A DNA stretch of 64,000 nt from CAYVFC01 sp964450715 (GTDB taxonomy: Bacteria; Myxococcota_A; Polyangia; Polyangiales; JAFGIB01): contig CAYVFC010000024.1 of assembly GCA_964450715.1 (NCBI GenBank), positions 7,206 through 71,205 of the forward strand, given 5' to 3'. A program made the translations under genes and the position numbers. Each line of letters begins with the position of its first letter. Within the stretch, counting starts at the first letter, position 1. The notes under the pieces are model-generated. The model worked only from the letters and a program-made list of their open reading frames with translations. It had not been told where the DNA came from and did not search any database. Shown piece after piece: positions 54,284-62,554 of this stretch.

Positions 54284-54810
54284 GCGCAAGCAACGAAATC
54301 GAGCTGTTCATTCGCGAGGGGCTCACGCGCTACGCCGACGCGCGGGACGCCGTCAACTACTTCGAGCGCGAGGTTCAGGACCGTCTGCTAGCGATCCTAG
54401 AAGGTAAGATGGACTGGAGTAATTTCCGTGGCCAGCGCGGTGAGCGCGGGCGAGGCAAGGCCCTGTCATCCGGCACGTGGAGCGGCGTAGAAGGCCGCAC
54501 AATCTTCGCATCCCAACTGGCCAAGGATGAGGCAGAAGGCTCTTTGGAACTCGGTCTCTGGTGGCGCTCGGCACGTGCTCGTGATGGTGTGCTAGCGTAC
54601 TGCAATAGGTGGGATCGCGGCTATAAGGCTCGCCGCATCCGGCTCGACGATCCCAAGCGACCGGTTGAGTGTAAACCAATAGGCACAAGAAAACCGAGCT
54701 TGTTCGTCGTCCTCGACCCCGACGCAAACCTCGAGACCATCGGACGCCTCTTGCTTGACGAGATGGACCGCGCACTCGCGACATCGCTACCGAAGAAAAA
54801 GAACGACTGA
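54280..54810 (+). CDS. Unknown protein, second gene of the operon
   Basis: A 176-residue protein, translationally coupled to the upstream PD-(D/E)XK-like gene by an ATGA overlap. It is rich in Arg and Trp (ELGLWWRSARARDGVLAYCN; NRWDRGYKARRIRL) and ends with a Lys-rich tail. No catalytic motif or membrane segment is visible. Because the pair is overlapping it probably acts together with its neighbour, for example as an immunity, targeting or inhibitor subunit; this is inference. Confidence 0.7.
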   Translation: MSASNEIELFIREGLTRYADARDAVNYFEREVQDRLLAILEGKMDWSNFRGQRGERGRGKALSSGTWSGVEGRTIFASQLAKDEAEGSLELGLWWRSARARDGVLAYCNRWDRGYKARRIRLDDPKRPVECKPIGTRKPSLFVVLDPDANLETIGRLLLDEMDRALATSLPKKKND

Positions 54811-54842
54811 GTTGTTGTCGTGAGATGACAGAAGGAGGACAC

Positions 54843-55421
54843 GTGACCGAAAAAAGGAAAGCCGCAAAAAAGGCAGTGAGATTGGTAGAGCGGAAACGAA
54901 AACGCGCTCGAAAACCTTCATCGAATAGTAACCAGATTCCAAAGGATGTCTGGGGACCTCCCGAGCGCAAATCGATAAAAGAGGGAGATAAAACTTATAA
55001 AGATCGCACCGCTTTTGTAGCTATGGCGTTCGATAAGAAAGCGGACAGGTCTCCTTTGTTTCTGACGATAAAGAGAACCTTAAGAAAACTCGGAATTGTC
55101 GCGAAGCGAGTCGACGAAATCGGAGGTTCTTGTAGTATAATAGATACAATAAAAATAATGATCGAGGATGCTCAATACCTGATTTTTGACATTACGAAAG
55201 AACGACCTAATGTATACTACGAATTAGGTTATGCTCACGCGGCAGGAAATGGCCCGGAGGAAGTAATTATTCTTGCGAAAAAGGGGACCAAGCTACATTT
55301 CGATATCCAAAGCCTGAGCGTCAAGTACTACTCTAGCTATCGCGATCTGGAGGCCATATTAAGAGAAGAGATAAAGAAAATGAAAGCTTATAAAACTACT
55401 CGTCGCAAAACATCGAGATAG
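54843..55421 (+). CDS. TIR-like / nucleoside 2-deoxyribosyltransferase-like protein
   Basis: A 192-residue protein with a Lys/Arg-rich first 40 residues, followed by a flavodoxin-like fold: FVAMAFDKK near 58, a RVDEIGG strand, YLIFDITKERPNVYYELGYA near 120-140 (the conserved RPNVxYELGxAH motif with its catalytic-type Glu), and VIILAKKGTKL. These are marks of the TIR-like nucleotide-binding / deoxyribosyltransferase superfamily, several members of which split nucleotides or sense cyclic nucleotides in anti-phage defence. The GTG at 54843 has AGAAGGAGG ahead with right spacing and is preferred over the ATG at 54825. It is markedly AT-richer than its neighbours. Third gene of the operon, 32 bases after the second. 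Confidence 0.75.
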   Translation: MTEKRKAAKKAVRLVERKRKRARKPSSNSNQIPKDVWGPPERKSIKEGDKTYKDRTAFVAMAFDKKADRSPLFLTIKRTLRKLGIVAKRVDEIGGSCSIIDTIKIMIEDAQYLIFDITKERPNVYYELGYAHAAGNGPEEVIILAKKGTKLHFDIQSLSVKYYSSYRDLEAILREEIKKMKAYKTTRRKTSR

Positions 55422-55937
55422 ACAGGAACGCAATTCATTCAGCTACTTTGAAGGCGACAAACAACGCGTTAACCCGTTCAGCGCCCTCAGAGAGCCGAGC
55501 AGGAGCATATGGACGGCGCCGGCTTCCGGGATTGTCAAGCCAGAGATCCCGAGCAGCGTCGAGCGCGGCCAGGAACGGGAGGAGACCGGATCGGATAGGG
55601 GTGGAATTCTGGGGCACTGCCCCGCTATAGGTGTCAGGACTGACCCGTTCTGATGCGTCCTGACGCACCGGAGTCGTGAAATCTCCAATGAACACGTTAT
55701 ACCCGGGGGTGTTCAGGTTTTTCTATTTTTCTCCTTGTTACTGGCGGGCAGACGAAACGTATAGGAGAAGGACGGGACGCGCTTACCAGGAGTTCTCGGT
55801 TGCCGCGTTTCCAGCGCTTACTGCAGGTAGGCCTGCAGGAGCCTGACATCCGAAGTGTCGCGGACCTACTCGGCCTCGACGGCGGGGGATTCGGGGGCCA
55901 CCCCGAGGTCGACAAGCCTGACCCCGGTGTTCCGAGC
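55422..55937. other. Stretch without a convincing gene
   Basis: About 515 bases between the TIR-like gene and the coiled-coil protein. A minus-strand frame at 55435-55695 (ending LSEGAERVNALFVAFKVAE) has partly protein-like composition but no ribosome site and may be a remnant. Nothing else is supported. Confidence 0.4.
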
Positions 55938-57245
55938 TTACGGTAAAGCGGGGCGCAGCGTGGAGAGCTTCGCCTGCAGGTTTTTTTCGCTAGCCGCGAC
56001 AAGGTCCGCCCGTTCCCTGTAATACTCGATGTTCTTGCTGGCGGCCTGGCGTTCCGCGGTGATCAGGGCGTTTGTTTCGGTTTTTAGTTTCCGGACCTCG
56101 TCGGCAGCCATGCTCTGGGCCAGCGCAACAGCAGCCTGGGCCCTCTCGGCGTATTGCTGCGCCCCGTCGGCCGTTATTTGAGCGTCCCGGGCGTGCGCCT
56201 GGGCCGAGCGGGTAGCGGTCTGGGCGGAGTTGACGTCGGCCTGGGCTGCCAGGACGGCCGCCTGGGCTGCCCGCGTCAGGTCCTGGGATACGGCAAGCGC
56301 AGCCTGGGCCGTGGTCAGCTGGCGCTCGAGGTCGATCCGGCGCTTTTCCTCCTCGCGGGCCCAGGCTGCTGACTGTTCGGCCTCGGCAAGGGCTCGGTCC
56401 CTTTCGTTTTCGAGTTGCTCGATCTGCTCCGTCCTTTCAGACAACTCGGCTTGAACCTGACCAAGGGCATCACTCGCGCGCTGCGCGTCGTCGGCTGCCT
56501 GCCTCCAGTACATGTTCGAGTTTTCCAGCGCCAAGTTGGCCTGGTCGAGCTCGCCCTCGAGCTCGGCAATCCGCCTGCCTTTTTGCTGAAGGCTCTCCTC
56601 GAGCGCCCTGGCCTGTTTCCGGCTCGCGTCCCGCTGATCGGCTAGGGTGTTGGCGGTCCGGACCAGCGCGGTCGCCGTCGAAAACAATTCCTCGGCGTTC
56701 TTGACCGACCTATTGAACAACCGCTCGTAGTCGGGCCGTAAAACGACCAGTTTTCCCCCGACAGCGAGATACTTCCCCAGGTGTTCCTCGAACTCTTCGA
56801 GCGTCATGTCGAGCGCTGGAACCCCGTCGTGCACGATGTCGGCGTATTCGCGGCCGTCGGATTTCCTGATGTACTCGAACGCTCGAGCGACGCCGAGCTT
56901 CAGGGCTTCGGCATCGCCGGTCCCGGTATTGCCGTCGCTCGCCGGACGGGCGTCCTTCTGCGAATCGCCCTGCGGCGCAACAGGAGCCGGATCGGTATCC
57001 GGTTCCTCTTGCTCCTGCCCCATCTCGGCGCGGACGGCCTGGTCGGGCACGATCCCGTTGCGGGCCGCGTAATCGTCGAGCACCTTCCAGCAGAAGCGCA
57101 TCATTCCGTTGCAGTCCTTTCGACCGACAATCTCTCCCTTGGCCTCCTTTCGCTTGAGGGTCGATTTGGAGATCCCCAGGTACCGGCAGGCGGTTCGCCG
57201 GTCGGCCCAGGTCGTGGGTGCATAGTCATGGTTTGTCGTGTTCAT
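55938..57245 (-). CDS. KfrA-like DNA-binding coiled-coil protein
   Basis: A 435-residue protein. Residues 12-60 contain a helix-turn-helix of the excisionase/MerR type (WADRRTACRYLGISKSTLKRK). After a disordered linker a globular segment spans about 115-190 (ARAFEYIRKSDGREYADIVH; FEEHLGKYLAVGG), then a continuous coiled coil runs from about 200 to 430, very rich in Ala, Gln and Glu (RQLTTAQAALAVSQDLTRAA; ARDAQITADGAQQYAERAQA). The ATG at 57245 follows AGGAGGAAGC. This architecture is that of KfrA-type plasmid proteins, which bind DNA at their own promoter and form polymers in partition. The repeat array just upstream is a candidate binding site. Confidence 0.75.
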   Translation of the reverse strand: MNTTNHDYAPTTWADRRTACRYLGISKSTLKRKEAKGEIVGRKDCNGMMRFCWKVLDDYAARNGIVPDQAVRAEMGQEQEEPDTDPAPVAPQGDSQKDARPASDGNTGTGDAEALKLGVARAFEYIRKSDGREYADIVHDGVPALDMTLEEFEEHLGKYLAVGGKLVVLRPDYERLFNRSVKNAEELFSTATALVRTANTLADQRDASRKQARALEESLQQKGRRIAELEGELDQANLALENSNMYWRQAADDAQRASDALGQVQAELSERTEQIEQLENERDRALAEAEQSAAWAREEEKRRIDLERQLTTAQAALAVSQDLTRAAQAAVLAAQADVNSAQTATRSAQAHARDAQITADGAQQYAERAQAAVALAQSMAADEVRKLKTETNALITAERQAASKNIEYYRERADLVAASEKNLQAKLSTLRPALP

Positions 57246-57299
57246 TGCTTCCTCCTATGCTTAACGTCCCCGTGGGGACAGGTTTGAAACCGCGGAACA

Positions 57300-57480
57300 A
57301 GAGCTCGAACCGGCTCGGCCCCGGGCCATGACCAGGTGTGACCCGGTTGTATGAACCGGCTTGAAACAGGGAATTGAGCCGGCCTGGCCCGGCGAGTGAA
57401 CCGGCCTGGCGGGCGACTGGACCGGTGTGAACCCGGGTCCTGTACCGGTACGGAACCCGGGTTGAGCCGGCCGGACTGGT
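57300..57480. repeat. Degenerate array of GAACCGGCCTGG-like units
   Basis: Variants of the unit (GAACCGGCTC, GACCCGGTTG, GAACCGGCTTG, GAGCCGGCCTGG, GAACCGGCCTGG, GGACCGGTGTG, GAACCCGGGTC, TACCGGTACGG, GAACCCGGGTTG, GAGCCGGCCGG) occur ten times in about 180 bases, most in the same direction, 55-235 bases upstream of the KfrA-like start. It resembles an iteron or centromere-type binding array. Frames through it do not look like protein. Confidence 0.5.
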
Positions 57481-57866
57481 GCGGTACGGCCACCTTGACC
57501 AGCCTGTCGACCGCGCCTGAACCACCGCGCCGGGCCAATTCCCACCGCGAGGAACGCCTCGAAAGCCGCGCCCCGGAAGAACTTTTGACGAGCCAGACCG
57601 ACCGGCGGGACCCTCCAAATTGACCTTTCCGAGGCCCGTGGCGGCCCCCGGACGCCCGGGAACGGGCCGACGAGTCCCCTCTGGCTCCATTCCTTGCGGC
57701 CCAGGGAACCGCCTCCGGCTGCTGCGCGGTCACCATCGCGATCACCTTCTCCGTCGCCCGACCGTTAAGGGGATACCGGACCGCGGAGCGGTCTTGACGC
57801 CGAAGCGGGCACGGGGTAGAAAGAGAATACAGACAACAAACACGGTGGCGATTTCTGATGGAAAAA

Positions 57867-57890
57867 TCTGGTGTCAATTCTGGTGTCAAA
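57867..57890 (+). repeat. 12-bp tandem duplication (TCTGGTGTCAAT / TCTGGTGTCAAA)
   Basis: Two 12-base units differing at the last base, about 105 bases upstream of the first tRNA-end repeat. Read on the plus strand they encode SGVNSGVK within an open stretch (MEKSGVNSGVKTCPF) that stops at 57967. It looks like the last codons of an integrase-type gene. Confidence 0.5.
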
Positions 57891-57966
57891 ACGTGTCCGT
57901 TCATGGCCGTTCGTGTCCGGATTGATACCGGGAACGTCCGAGCTAACCCCGCGATTTCTTTGAAAT

Positions 57967-57986
57967 AGCGCCTTTACGCAGGCGCT
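57967..57986. terminator. Hairpin AGCGCCT-TTACGC-AGGCGCT
   Basis: A perfect 7-bp stem and 6-base loop lying 9 bases before the first tRNA-end repeat and directly at the stop codon of the short plus-strand frame. There is no T-run, so it may be a recombination-site arm or a weak terminator. Confidence 0.35.
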
Positions 57987-57995
57987 CGTATACCC

Positions 57996-58039
57996 TTCTT
58001 AATCCATTGGTCGAAGGTTCGAATCCTTCATGGCCCACC
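57996..58039 (+). repeat. att-like 3' end of tRNA-Lys(CTT), copy 1
   Basis: 44 bases identical to 63744-63787. They contain the CTT anticodon-loop remainder (CTTAATCC), the T arm with GGTTCGAATCC and the acceptor strand ending GGCCCACC. No 5' half (which should begin GGGCCAT) precedes it, so it is not a functional tRNA gene. Such partial tRNA ends mark the attachment site of an integrated element. Confidence 0.85.
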
Positions 58040-58583
58040 GGAGGCTAGTCATTGATATGGCTGGCCTTTTTTGTTCTCGGGGGTCGGGGGCGTATCGGGG
58101 TGTTGGACAGTTTGTTGGACAGTTTCTTTAGGTAGTTGCGGTCGCCAGGACGAGCCGAAATCCGGCGGCGGCGCTCCGGGGTCTTACCGTTTAGCCTCCT
58201 GGTTTCTCTCCCACGTCCTTCTTTCTAGCCATGGTATAAGAGCGCGGCAGTGTTGCCGGACGGCTAATATGTAATTACTATCAGTCGACGCTTGACCACC
58301 TGGCACACTCCCTATCGTCGGTCCAATCGGTTGGGCGCTGACTCAAATCACTTTGTGTGCCGTTCGGTCAGCGGGAGACTCGATTCGGTGGGTGATATGG
58401 AACGGGACTCTACGACGCCTAAGGCGACGGAGACTCGCTTGGATAATAGGAGAGCGGGAGAACTTGCCGGGCTCATCCGAGCTTCGCAGTCCGGCGTCGC
58501 CGGCGTTGCGGTGGCGGTAGCAGCACTGCTTGGTAAGCAGGCTGGAGGGGAACTGGGCGAATCCGCGGCGCAGGTGATGAGCG
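58040..58583. other. Gene-poor left flank of the IS66 element
   Basis: About 540 bases. It holds the 12-bp tandem duplication at 58101-58124 whose frame (GVGQFVGQFL) ends with a stop at 58131; the rest shows no gene with start and ribosome site. Confidence 0.5.
58101..58124 (+). repeat. 12-bp tandem duplication (TGTTGGACAGTT twice)
   Basis: Two exact 12-base copies 62 bases after the first tRNA-end repeat. On the plus strand they read VGQFVGQFL and stop. The minus strand at 63640-63663 carries nearly the same sequence (TGTTGGTCAGGT/TGTTGGTCAGTT), reading VGQVVGQF. Confidence 0.6.
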
Positions 58584-58605
58584 GTACGCACTCGCTGTAC
58601 CCCGT
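58584..58605. repeat. IS66 terminal inverted repeat, left
   Basis: Begins GTACGCACTCGCTGTACCCC. It pairs with the right end at 61091-61112 (16 of 22 positions). Confidence 0.6.
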
Positions 58606-58686
58606 CCCCCGAAATTTGGGCGGTGAGCGGCCGCGATCGGGGCGGCCGGGCGGCCCGCCTACGGGTCCCGCTCGCTCCGACCCGGA

Positions 58687-60222
58687 TCAGGCCGTGGCCG
58701 GCTCCTCGGCCCGCTGCAGCGCCGAAAACTGGTGCGGCAATAGCACGTCGTTCGGGTCGGTCAGAATCGCCTGAGTCGCCGCCCGAAGGTACGCCGCCGG
58801 GTCCGCCTCGCTCAACTTCGCGGACTCGAGCAGGGTGTAGAAGAGTGCCGCCACCTCGGTGCCGCGTACCGACCGGGAGCCATAGTGGTTCTTGCGCCCT
58901 ACCACGCAAGGTCTCAGTTCGCGCTCGGCACGATTGTTTGATGCTGGTATCCTAGCGTCACCGAGAAAGCGCGTCAGACCCGCGAAGTGACCGGACAGGT
59001 ATTTGATCGCAGCATCCAGGCTGCTACCCGGTTGCACTCGCTGCTCCAGTACCCAATGCTCGATCTCTTTCACGATTGCCCGCGTATGAATCCGCCGTAC
59101 ATCGGCGATCACGCGCAACGCCCGCTCTTGGTCCTCGCCTTGCAGTCGTTCCCAGTTCGGCAATCGCCGCTCCACCCAGAATAGGTCGTCGATCAACTCC
59201 AAGATCTCAGCGCACTTCTCCGGATAGTACTCCTCCGCGTCCAGGAATTTGCGGCGCGCGTGCGCCCAGCATATCGCAAGCACGATCCCCGGTTTGCGTT
59301 TCAACAGGCTTTCGTAACTGACATACCCGTCAACAACCAGCGCCCCCTTGAAGTCGCCCAGAAGCTTCTCCGCCGCATCCGTGCTGCGCTTCGGGTCGAA
59401 GTGGTAATAGACCGCGTCGTGCGACGACGCCGACCATACCCACCACTTCTTGTTCGGCGCATCGAGAAATGGCCACGGCGTCTCGTCGACGTTCAGTAGC
59501 CCCTTGCCCTGCACGTACCGTCCTACACCTTGGTAACAGGAAAGAAGCACCTCCGCCAACCGGTTGAGCTGATCCCATAGCGTCTGGTTGGTGACCGTCA
59601 GACCATACCGCACCATCACCCGCACCTGCCGCTCCAGCGGCATGTGATCCAGGTACTTCGCTATCGCCACGTCGACCGCAAACTCGATCGAGTACCGTCC
59701 GCCCGCCGTCAGCTTCACAGGCCCAGGCGCAGTCACCGGAGCGGCCCCGCATTTGCAGTTGTACTTCTGCCGCTGGTGCTTGTGGATCACGTACTGCCGC
59801 TCGATGATCGTGACCTCTTCCGAGTCCTCTGTCTGCCCCTCCCACTCGCGAAGTTGGCCCCCGCACAGCTCGCAAACCTGATCCGCCTCGTCCAGCTTAT
59901 GCGCGCAGGGCTGTACCGGCAGCTGCGCTTGCTGACCTTCTGGCGCCTTGTTCCCCTTGCGCTTGCCGGTGCCCTTGCTCTTGCCGTGCCGGTTGCGTCG
60001 TTCCGACGAACGGCCGAAAAGCTCCTTTTGCAGCTTGTCCGTCTGCTGTTGTAGCCGGGCGATCTCCAACTCCAACTGCCTGACCCCGCTCTCGCCCCTC
60101 AGCTGAGCGATCTGTTCGGTCAGCTGTTCCAGTCGTTTGACGAGCCGCCGGTTTTCGTCCTCGAGCAGGATTGCCACCTGTTTCGCCGGGGCCAGGTCTT
60201 CGATCTGCTCGACGCGCGGCAT
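58687..60222 (-). CDS. tnpC: IS66 transposase TnpC
   Basis: A 511-residue transposase counted from MPRVEQ (an ATG nine codons upstream is possible). Residues 20-70 are a leucine-zipper-like coiled coil (LLEDENRRLVKRLEQLTEQI), followed by a basic stretch and a zinc-binding set (CELCGGQ ... CKCGAAP). The DDE catalytic core shows NVDETPWPF, VVDGYVSYE and NNRAERELRP. No break is present, so the protein should be active with TnpA/TnpB. Confidence 0.93.
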   Translation of the reverse strand: MPRVEQIEDLAPAKQVAILLEDENRRLVKRLEQLTEQIAQLRGESGVRQLELEIARLQQQTDKLQKELFGRSSERRNRHGKSKGTGKRKGNKAPEGQQAQLPVQPCAHKLDEADQVCELCGGQLREWEGQTEDSEEVTIIERQYVIHKHQRQKYNCKCGAAPVTAPGPVKLTAGGRYSIEFAVDVAIAKYLDHMPLERQVRVMVRYGLTVTNQTLWDQLNRLAEVLLSCYQGVGRYVQGKGLLNVDETPWPFLDAPNKKWWVWSASSHDAVYYHFDPKRSTDAAEKLLGDFKGALVVDGYVSYESLLKRKPGIVLAICWAHARRKFLDAEEYYPEKCAEILELIDDLFWVERRLPNWERLQGEDQERALRVIADVRRIHTRAIVKEIEHWVLEQRVQPGSSLDAAIKYLSGHFAGLTRFLGDARIPASNNRAERELRPCVVGRKNHYGSRSVRGTEVAALFYTLLESAKLSEADPAAYLRAATQAILTDPNDVLLPHQFSALQRAEEPATA

Positions 60223-60322
60223 GGGAATAATAGAGCATAGTCCATGCAAATATTCAAGGGGTATTTGTTTCTTATATACCGATTATCGAGAGATTTTTCG
60301 CCTGTTTTCGCCGGGCGCTTCA

Positions 60323-60703
60323 TCAGACAACAGTCTCGATCTGAAACCTCCGATCCGTCACCGGCTCGGGCGTGAGGCGGCGAGGAAACACCAGTTCGCA
60401 GCCCTCAAGGAACAGGCCGAGCTCGCTCATGCTCAGCCGCAGCGTTTCCCCCTCGCCCCTCGTCCACGGGCAGGCAAACTTGCCGATATCCAGGCGCTTC
60501 ATGTAGATGCACATCCCAGTGCCATCGAAGAGTAGGACTTTCGCCCTGTTGCGGCGGGAGTTGATGAAGAGGTAAAGGTCACCCGACAGCGGATCGCTTC
60601 CCATCTTCTGCCGCACTACCGCCCCCAGGCCCTCGTATCCCTTCCTCATGTCCGTCGCCGTTCCGTAGGCGAAGACCCGCACCGCCGTGCTCGACCCGAT
60701 CAT
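60323..60703 (-). CDS. tnpB: IS66 accessory protein TnpB
   Basis: A 126-residue member of the IS66 Orf2 family: STAVRVFAYGTATDMRKGYE at the N-terminus, DPLSGDLYLFINSRRNRAKV in the middle and FDGTGMCIYMKRLDIGKFAC. It overlaps the tnpA stop by four bases. TnpB is needed for transposition of IS66 elements; its exact role is unclear. Confidence 0.93.
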   Translation of the reverse strand: MIGSSTAVRVFAYGTATDMRKGYEGLGAVVRQKMGSDPLSGDLYLFINSRRNRAKVLLFDGTGMCIYMKRLDIGKFACPWTRGEGETLRLSMSELGLFLEGCELVFPRRLTPEPVTDRRFQIETVV

Positions 60704-61086
60704 CGCAGCGCTCTGAGCAGGTCCGCCGCAGCCCGGAGATCGAGACCCTCGAGCCTGTAGCCCGATGGCGTTACCAGCACCAGCGTACCGGCCGCTACCG
60801 CTTCCCGTGGGCCAACCGACTCGTCCACGGTCACCCGCAGAAACGCCGGTCCCGCTTTCGCCAACCAGTTACGCAGCGTTTGCTCGGAAACGCCCAGTTC
60901 GGCGGACACCTTCGCAACGCCGTCGCCCGACTCCGCCCGCTTTCGGGCATATTCCGCCGCACGCTGCCGCAGGGCCGATTGGTAACCTCGTCCCGGCCGC
61001 CTCTTCCCCGCTACCCTGAACTCTCGCACGAATCGATCCATCGTCACCTCCTCGGCGACGAGCATCGCAGCCGCGACCAAATTCAC
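60700..61086 (-). CDS. tnpA: IS66 accessory protein TnpA (helix-turn-helix)
   Basis: A 128-residue protein with a transposase-type helix-turn-helix (GVAKVSAELGVSEQTLRNWL) near residues 55-75. An internal ATG at 61041 (MDRFVREFRV) is an alternative start. First gene of the IS66 set, immediately inside the right inverted repeat. Confidence 0.88.
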   Translation of the reverse strand: MNLVAAAMLVAEEVTMDRFVREFRVAGKRRPGRGYQSALRQRAAEYARKRAESGDGVAKVSAELGVSEQTLRNWLAKAGPAFLRVTVDESVGPREAVAAGTLVLVTPSGYRLEGLDLRAAADLLRALR

Positions 61087-61090
61087 CTAT

Positions 61091-61112
61091 ACGGGGCTCG
61101 GCGAGTAAGTAC
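61091..61112. repeat. IS66 terminal inverted repeat, right
   Basis: Plus strand ACGGGGCTCGGCGAGTAAGT..., reverse complement of the left end with six mismatches. It lies 4 bases outside the tnpA start. Confidence 0.6.
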
Positions 61113-61256
61113 GGTTTTTCGGTCCGTCCCCTCTGTGCGATGTCGGCCTGTGCGCCCGCCACCAGATGGCGGTCGTCCGGGTGGCGTCGGGACCGAAGTC
61201 GCTTCCCCGGGTAAGCCGGTTGCCATTGTTGTCGTAGGTTATAAGAAACCGCGGCG

Positions 61257-62234
61257 CTATTCCTCATGGACGCGGCTTCGGCGGTATTGCTGCGGCGTCA
61301 ACCCGGTCCAGCGCTTGAAGGCGCGATGAAAGGCAACCACGTCGGAGAACCCGAGCAGGAACGAGATCTCGCCCACGCTAAGACTGCCCTTCTCCATGTA
61401 ACGCATGGCGAGGCTCCGGCGTTGATCGTCCACCAGCTCCCTGAAGGTGGTCCCCTCGACTTTCAGGCGCCGGTGCAGCGTGCGGCGGCTGGTATTCAAC
61501 CGTCCGGCTACCCGATCCGCGGAGAGCTTCCTCCCGGCCAGCATCTCGGTCACCAGGCGGCGTACGCTGCCGGATAGCTCGTCCACGCTGGGCAACTCCG
61601 CCAGCAGCTGGTCCGCGTGGCGGCGTAGAACCGTATTCAGCTTGGGGTCGGCGCTGCCGAGCTCGATGTCGAGAAGGCTGGCGTCGACGATGAAGGCGTT
61701 GACCGGCGCTCCGAAGATGACCTTCGAGCCCGCGAAAACGCGTCCGTATTCCGAGGGGTCGTCGGGCGCCTCGTGCCCGAACCAGACCTCCATCTCGAAC
61801 GGCGGGTCGGAGCCCAGCCACAGATTCACCGCCCGGTAGAAGGTCGCCATCTGGAAGTCGGCCGCGGGCCGCGTTAGCGGGACCAGGGACCGCATCCAGC
61901 AGTAGCCCTTGCCGTCCCGTTCCTCCACGGAGAAGTCGGCGGACTCGTCGACGAGGGCGATGTAGCGGCCGATGACCTCGACCGCTTCCCGGCCGGTGGC
62001 ACAGGAGCTGGCAGCGTACTCCAGCACGTCATAGTCCCCCAGGGTGGCCGCCTCGGCCGCGTGCAGCCCGAGATTTTCGTCGCCAGTGAGCTCGATGGCG
62101 CCGCGCAACAGCTCCATCAGGACCGACGCGGGAAAGCGTTCGTCCGGATCCAGGTCCATCAAGGGGCTGAGCAACTCGAGGGGAATGGCCGGGTGCTTCT
62201 CCAGCACCGTCAGGAACGGTCTTACCAGACGCAT
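61257..62234 (-). CDS. AraC-family regulator with arabinose-binding-type N-terminal domain
   Basis: A 325-residue protein from the ATG at 62234 (a TTG 75 bases upstream is possible). Residues about 10-200 form the sensor domain usual in this AraC group (LSPLMDLDPDERFPASVLME; LGDYDVLEYAASSCATGREA). The DNA-binding part covers about 225-322: AGRKLSADRVAGRLNTSRRT, LHRRLKVEGTTFRELVDDQR, then LSVGEISFLLGFSDVVAFHR and FKRWTGLTPQQYRR, two helix-turn-helices. It sits outside the IS66 right end. The target is unknown; these regulators often control lipid or degradation genes. Confidence 0.9.
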   Translation of the reverse strand: MRLVRPFLTVLEKHPAIPLELLSPLMDLDPDERFPASVLMELLRGAIELTGDENLGLHAAEAATLGDYDVLEYAASSCATGREAVEVIGRYIALVDESADFSVEERDGKGYCWMRSLVPLTRPAADFQMATFYRAVNLWLGSDPPFEMEVWFGHEAPDDPSEYGRVFAGSKVIFGAPVNAFIVDASLLDIELGSADPKLNTVLRRHADQLLAELPSVDELSGSVRRLVTEMLAGRKLSADRVAGRLNTSRRTLHRRLKVEGTTFRELVDDQRRSLAMRYMEKGSLSVGEISFLLGFSDVVAFHRAFKRWTGLTPQQYRRSRVHEE

Positions 62235-62554
62235 GGAGAAACAGGGTTCCCGACCGGGTCGTTGTGATTGCACTACGGCAATTTCTATCAAGGAAAGCCC
62301 GTGGATCAAGGGGGGGGCAGGTTTCCGGTTTCATGGCGACGTCGAGACCGGCCCGAGCGTCCGACTCGGGGTTCCGATCGCGTGTCACGCCCGGGAGGCT
62401 TCACCCCCAATCAAGTCTTTGGCCCAACGAATCAATGCGCCGGTAAGGCGGCCCACTACCATCAATACAGGCCGCGTACCGTTACCGCCGGGTGACGCAG
62501 AAGCGGCCGCCAGCGGGCAACGGGCCGGAGCAGCCCCGGAAATACGGAGCGGAC

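Larger units (their letters stand above)
58584..61112 (-). mobile_element. IS66-family insertion sequence
   Basis: About 2.5 kb with the three IS66 genes (tnpA, tnpB, tnpC) in order on the minus strand. Imperfect terminal inverted repeats of 22 bases lie at 58584-58605 (GTACGCACTCGCTGTACCCC...) and 61091-61112 (reverse complement GTACTTACTCGCCGAGCCCC...), matching at 16 of 22 bases. No 8-bp target duplication is visible beside them (GATGAGCG versus GGTTTTTC), so one end may have been rearranged or the exact tips lie a little elsewhere. All three genes are intact. Confidence 0.85.

Noticed and set aside
57300..57480. CRISPR array
   Set aside because: The units are short, degenerate and without spacers of constant length, and no cas genes are present; no other region shows regular repeat-spacer structure.
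57242..57904. Minus-strand gene of 220 residues upstream of the KfrA-like gene
   Set aside because: Pro/Gly/Arg-rich reading through the repeat array; no ribosome site and no domain.
57996..58039. Complete tRNA-Lys gene
   Set aside because: Only the anticodon-loop 3' part, T arm and acceptor 3' strand are present; the preceding 60 bases do not contain a D arm or a GGGCCAT acceptor strand. The same holds for 63744-63787.
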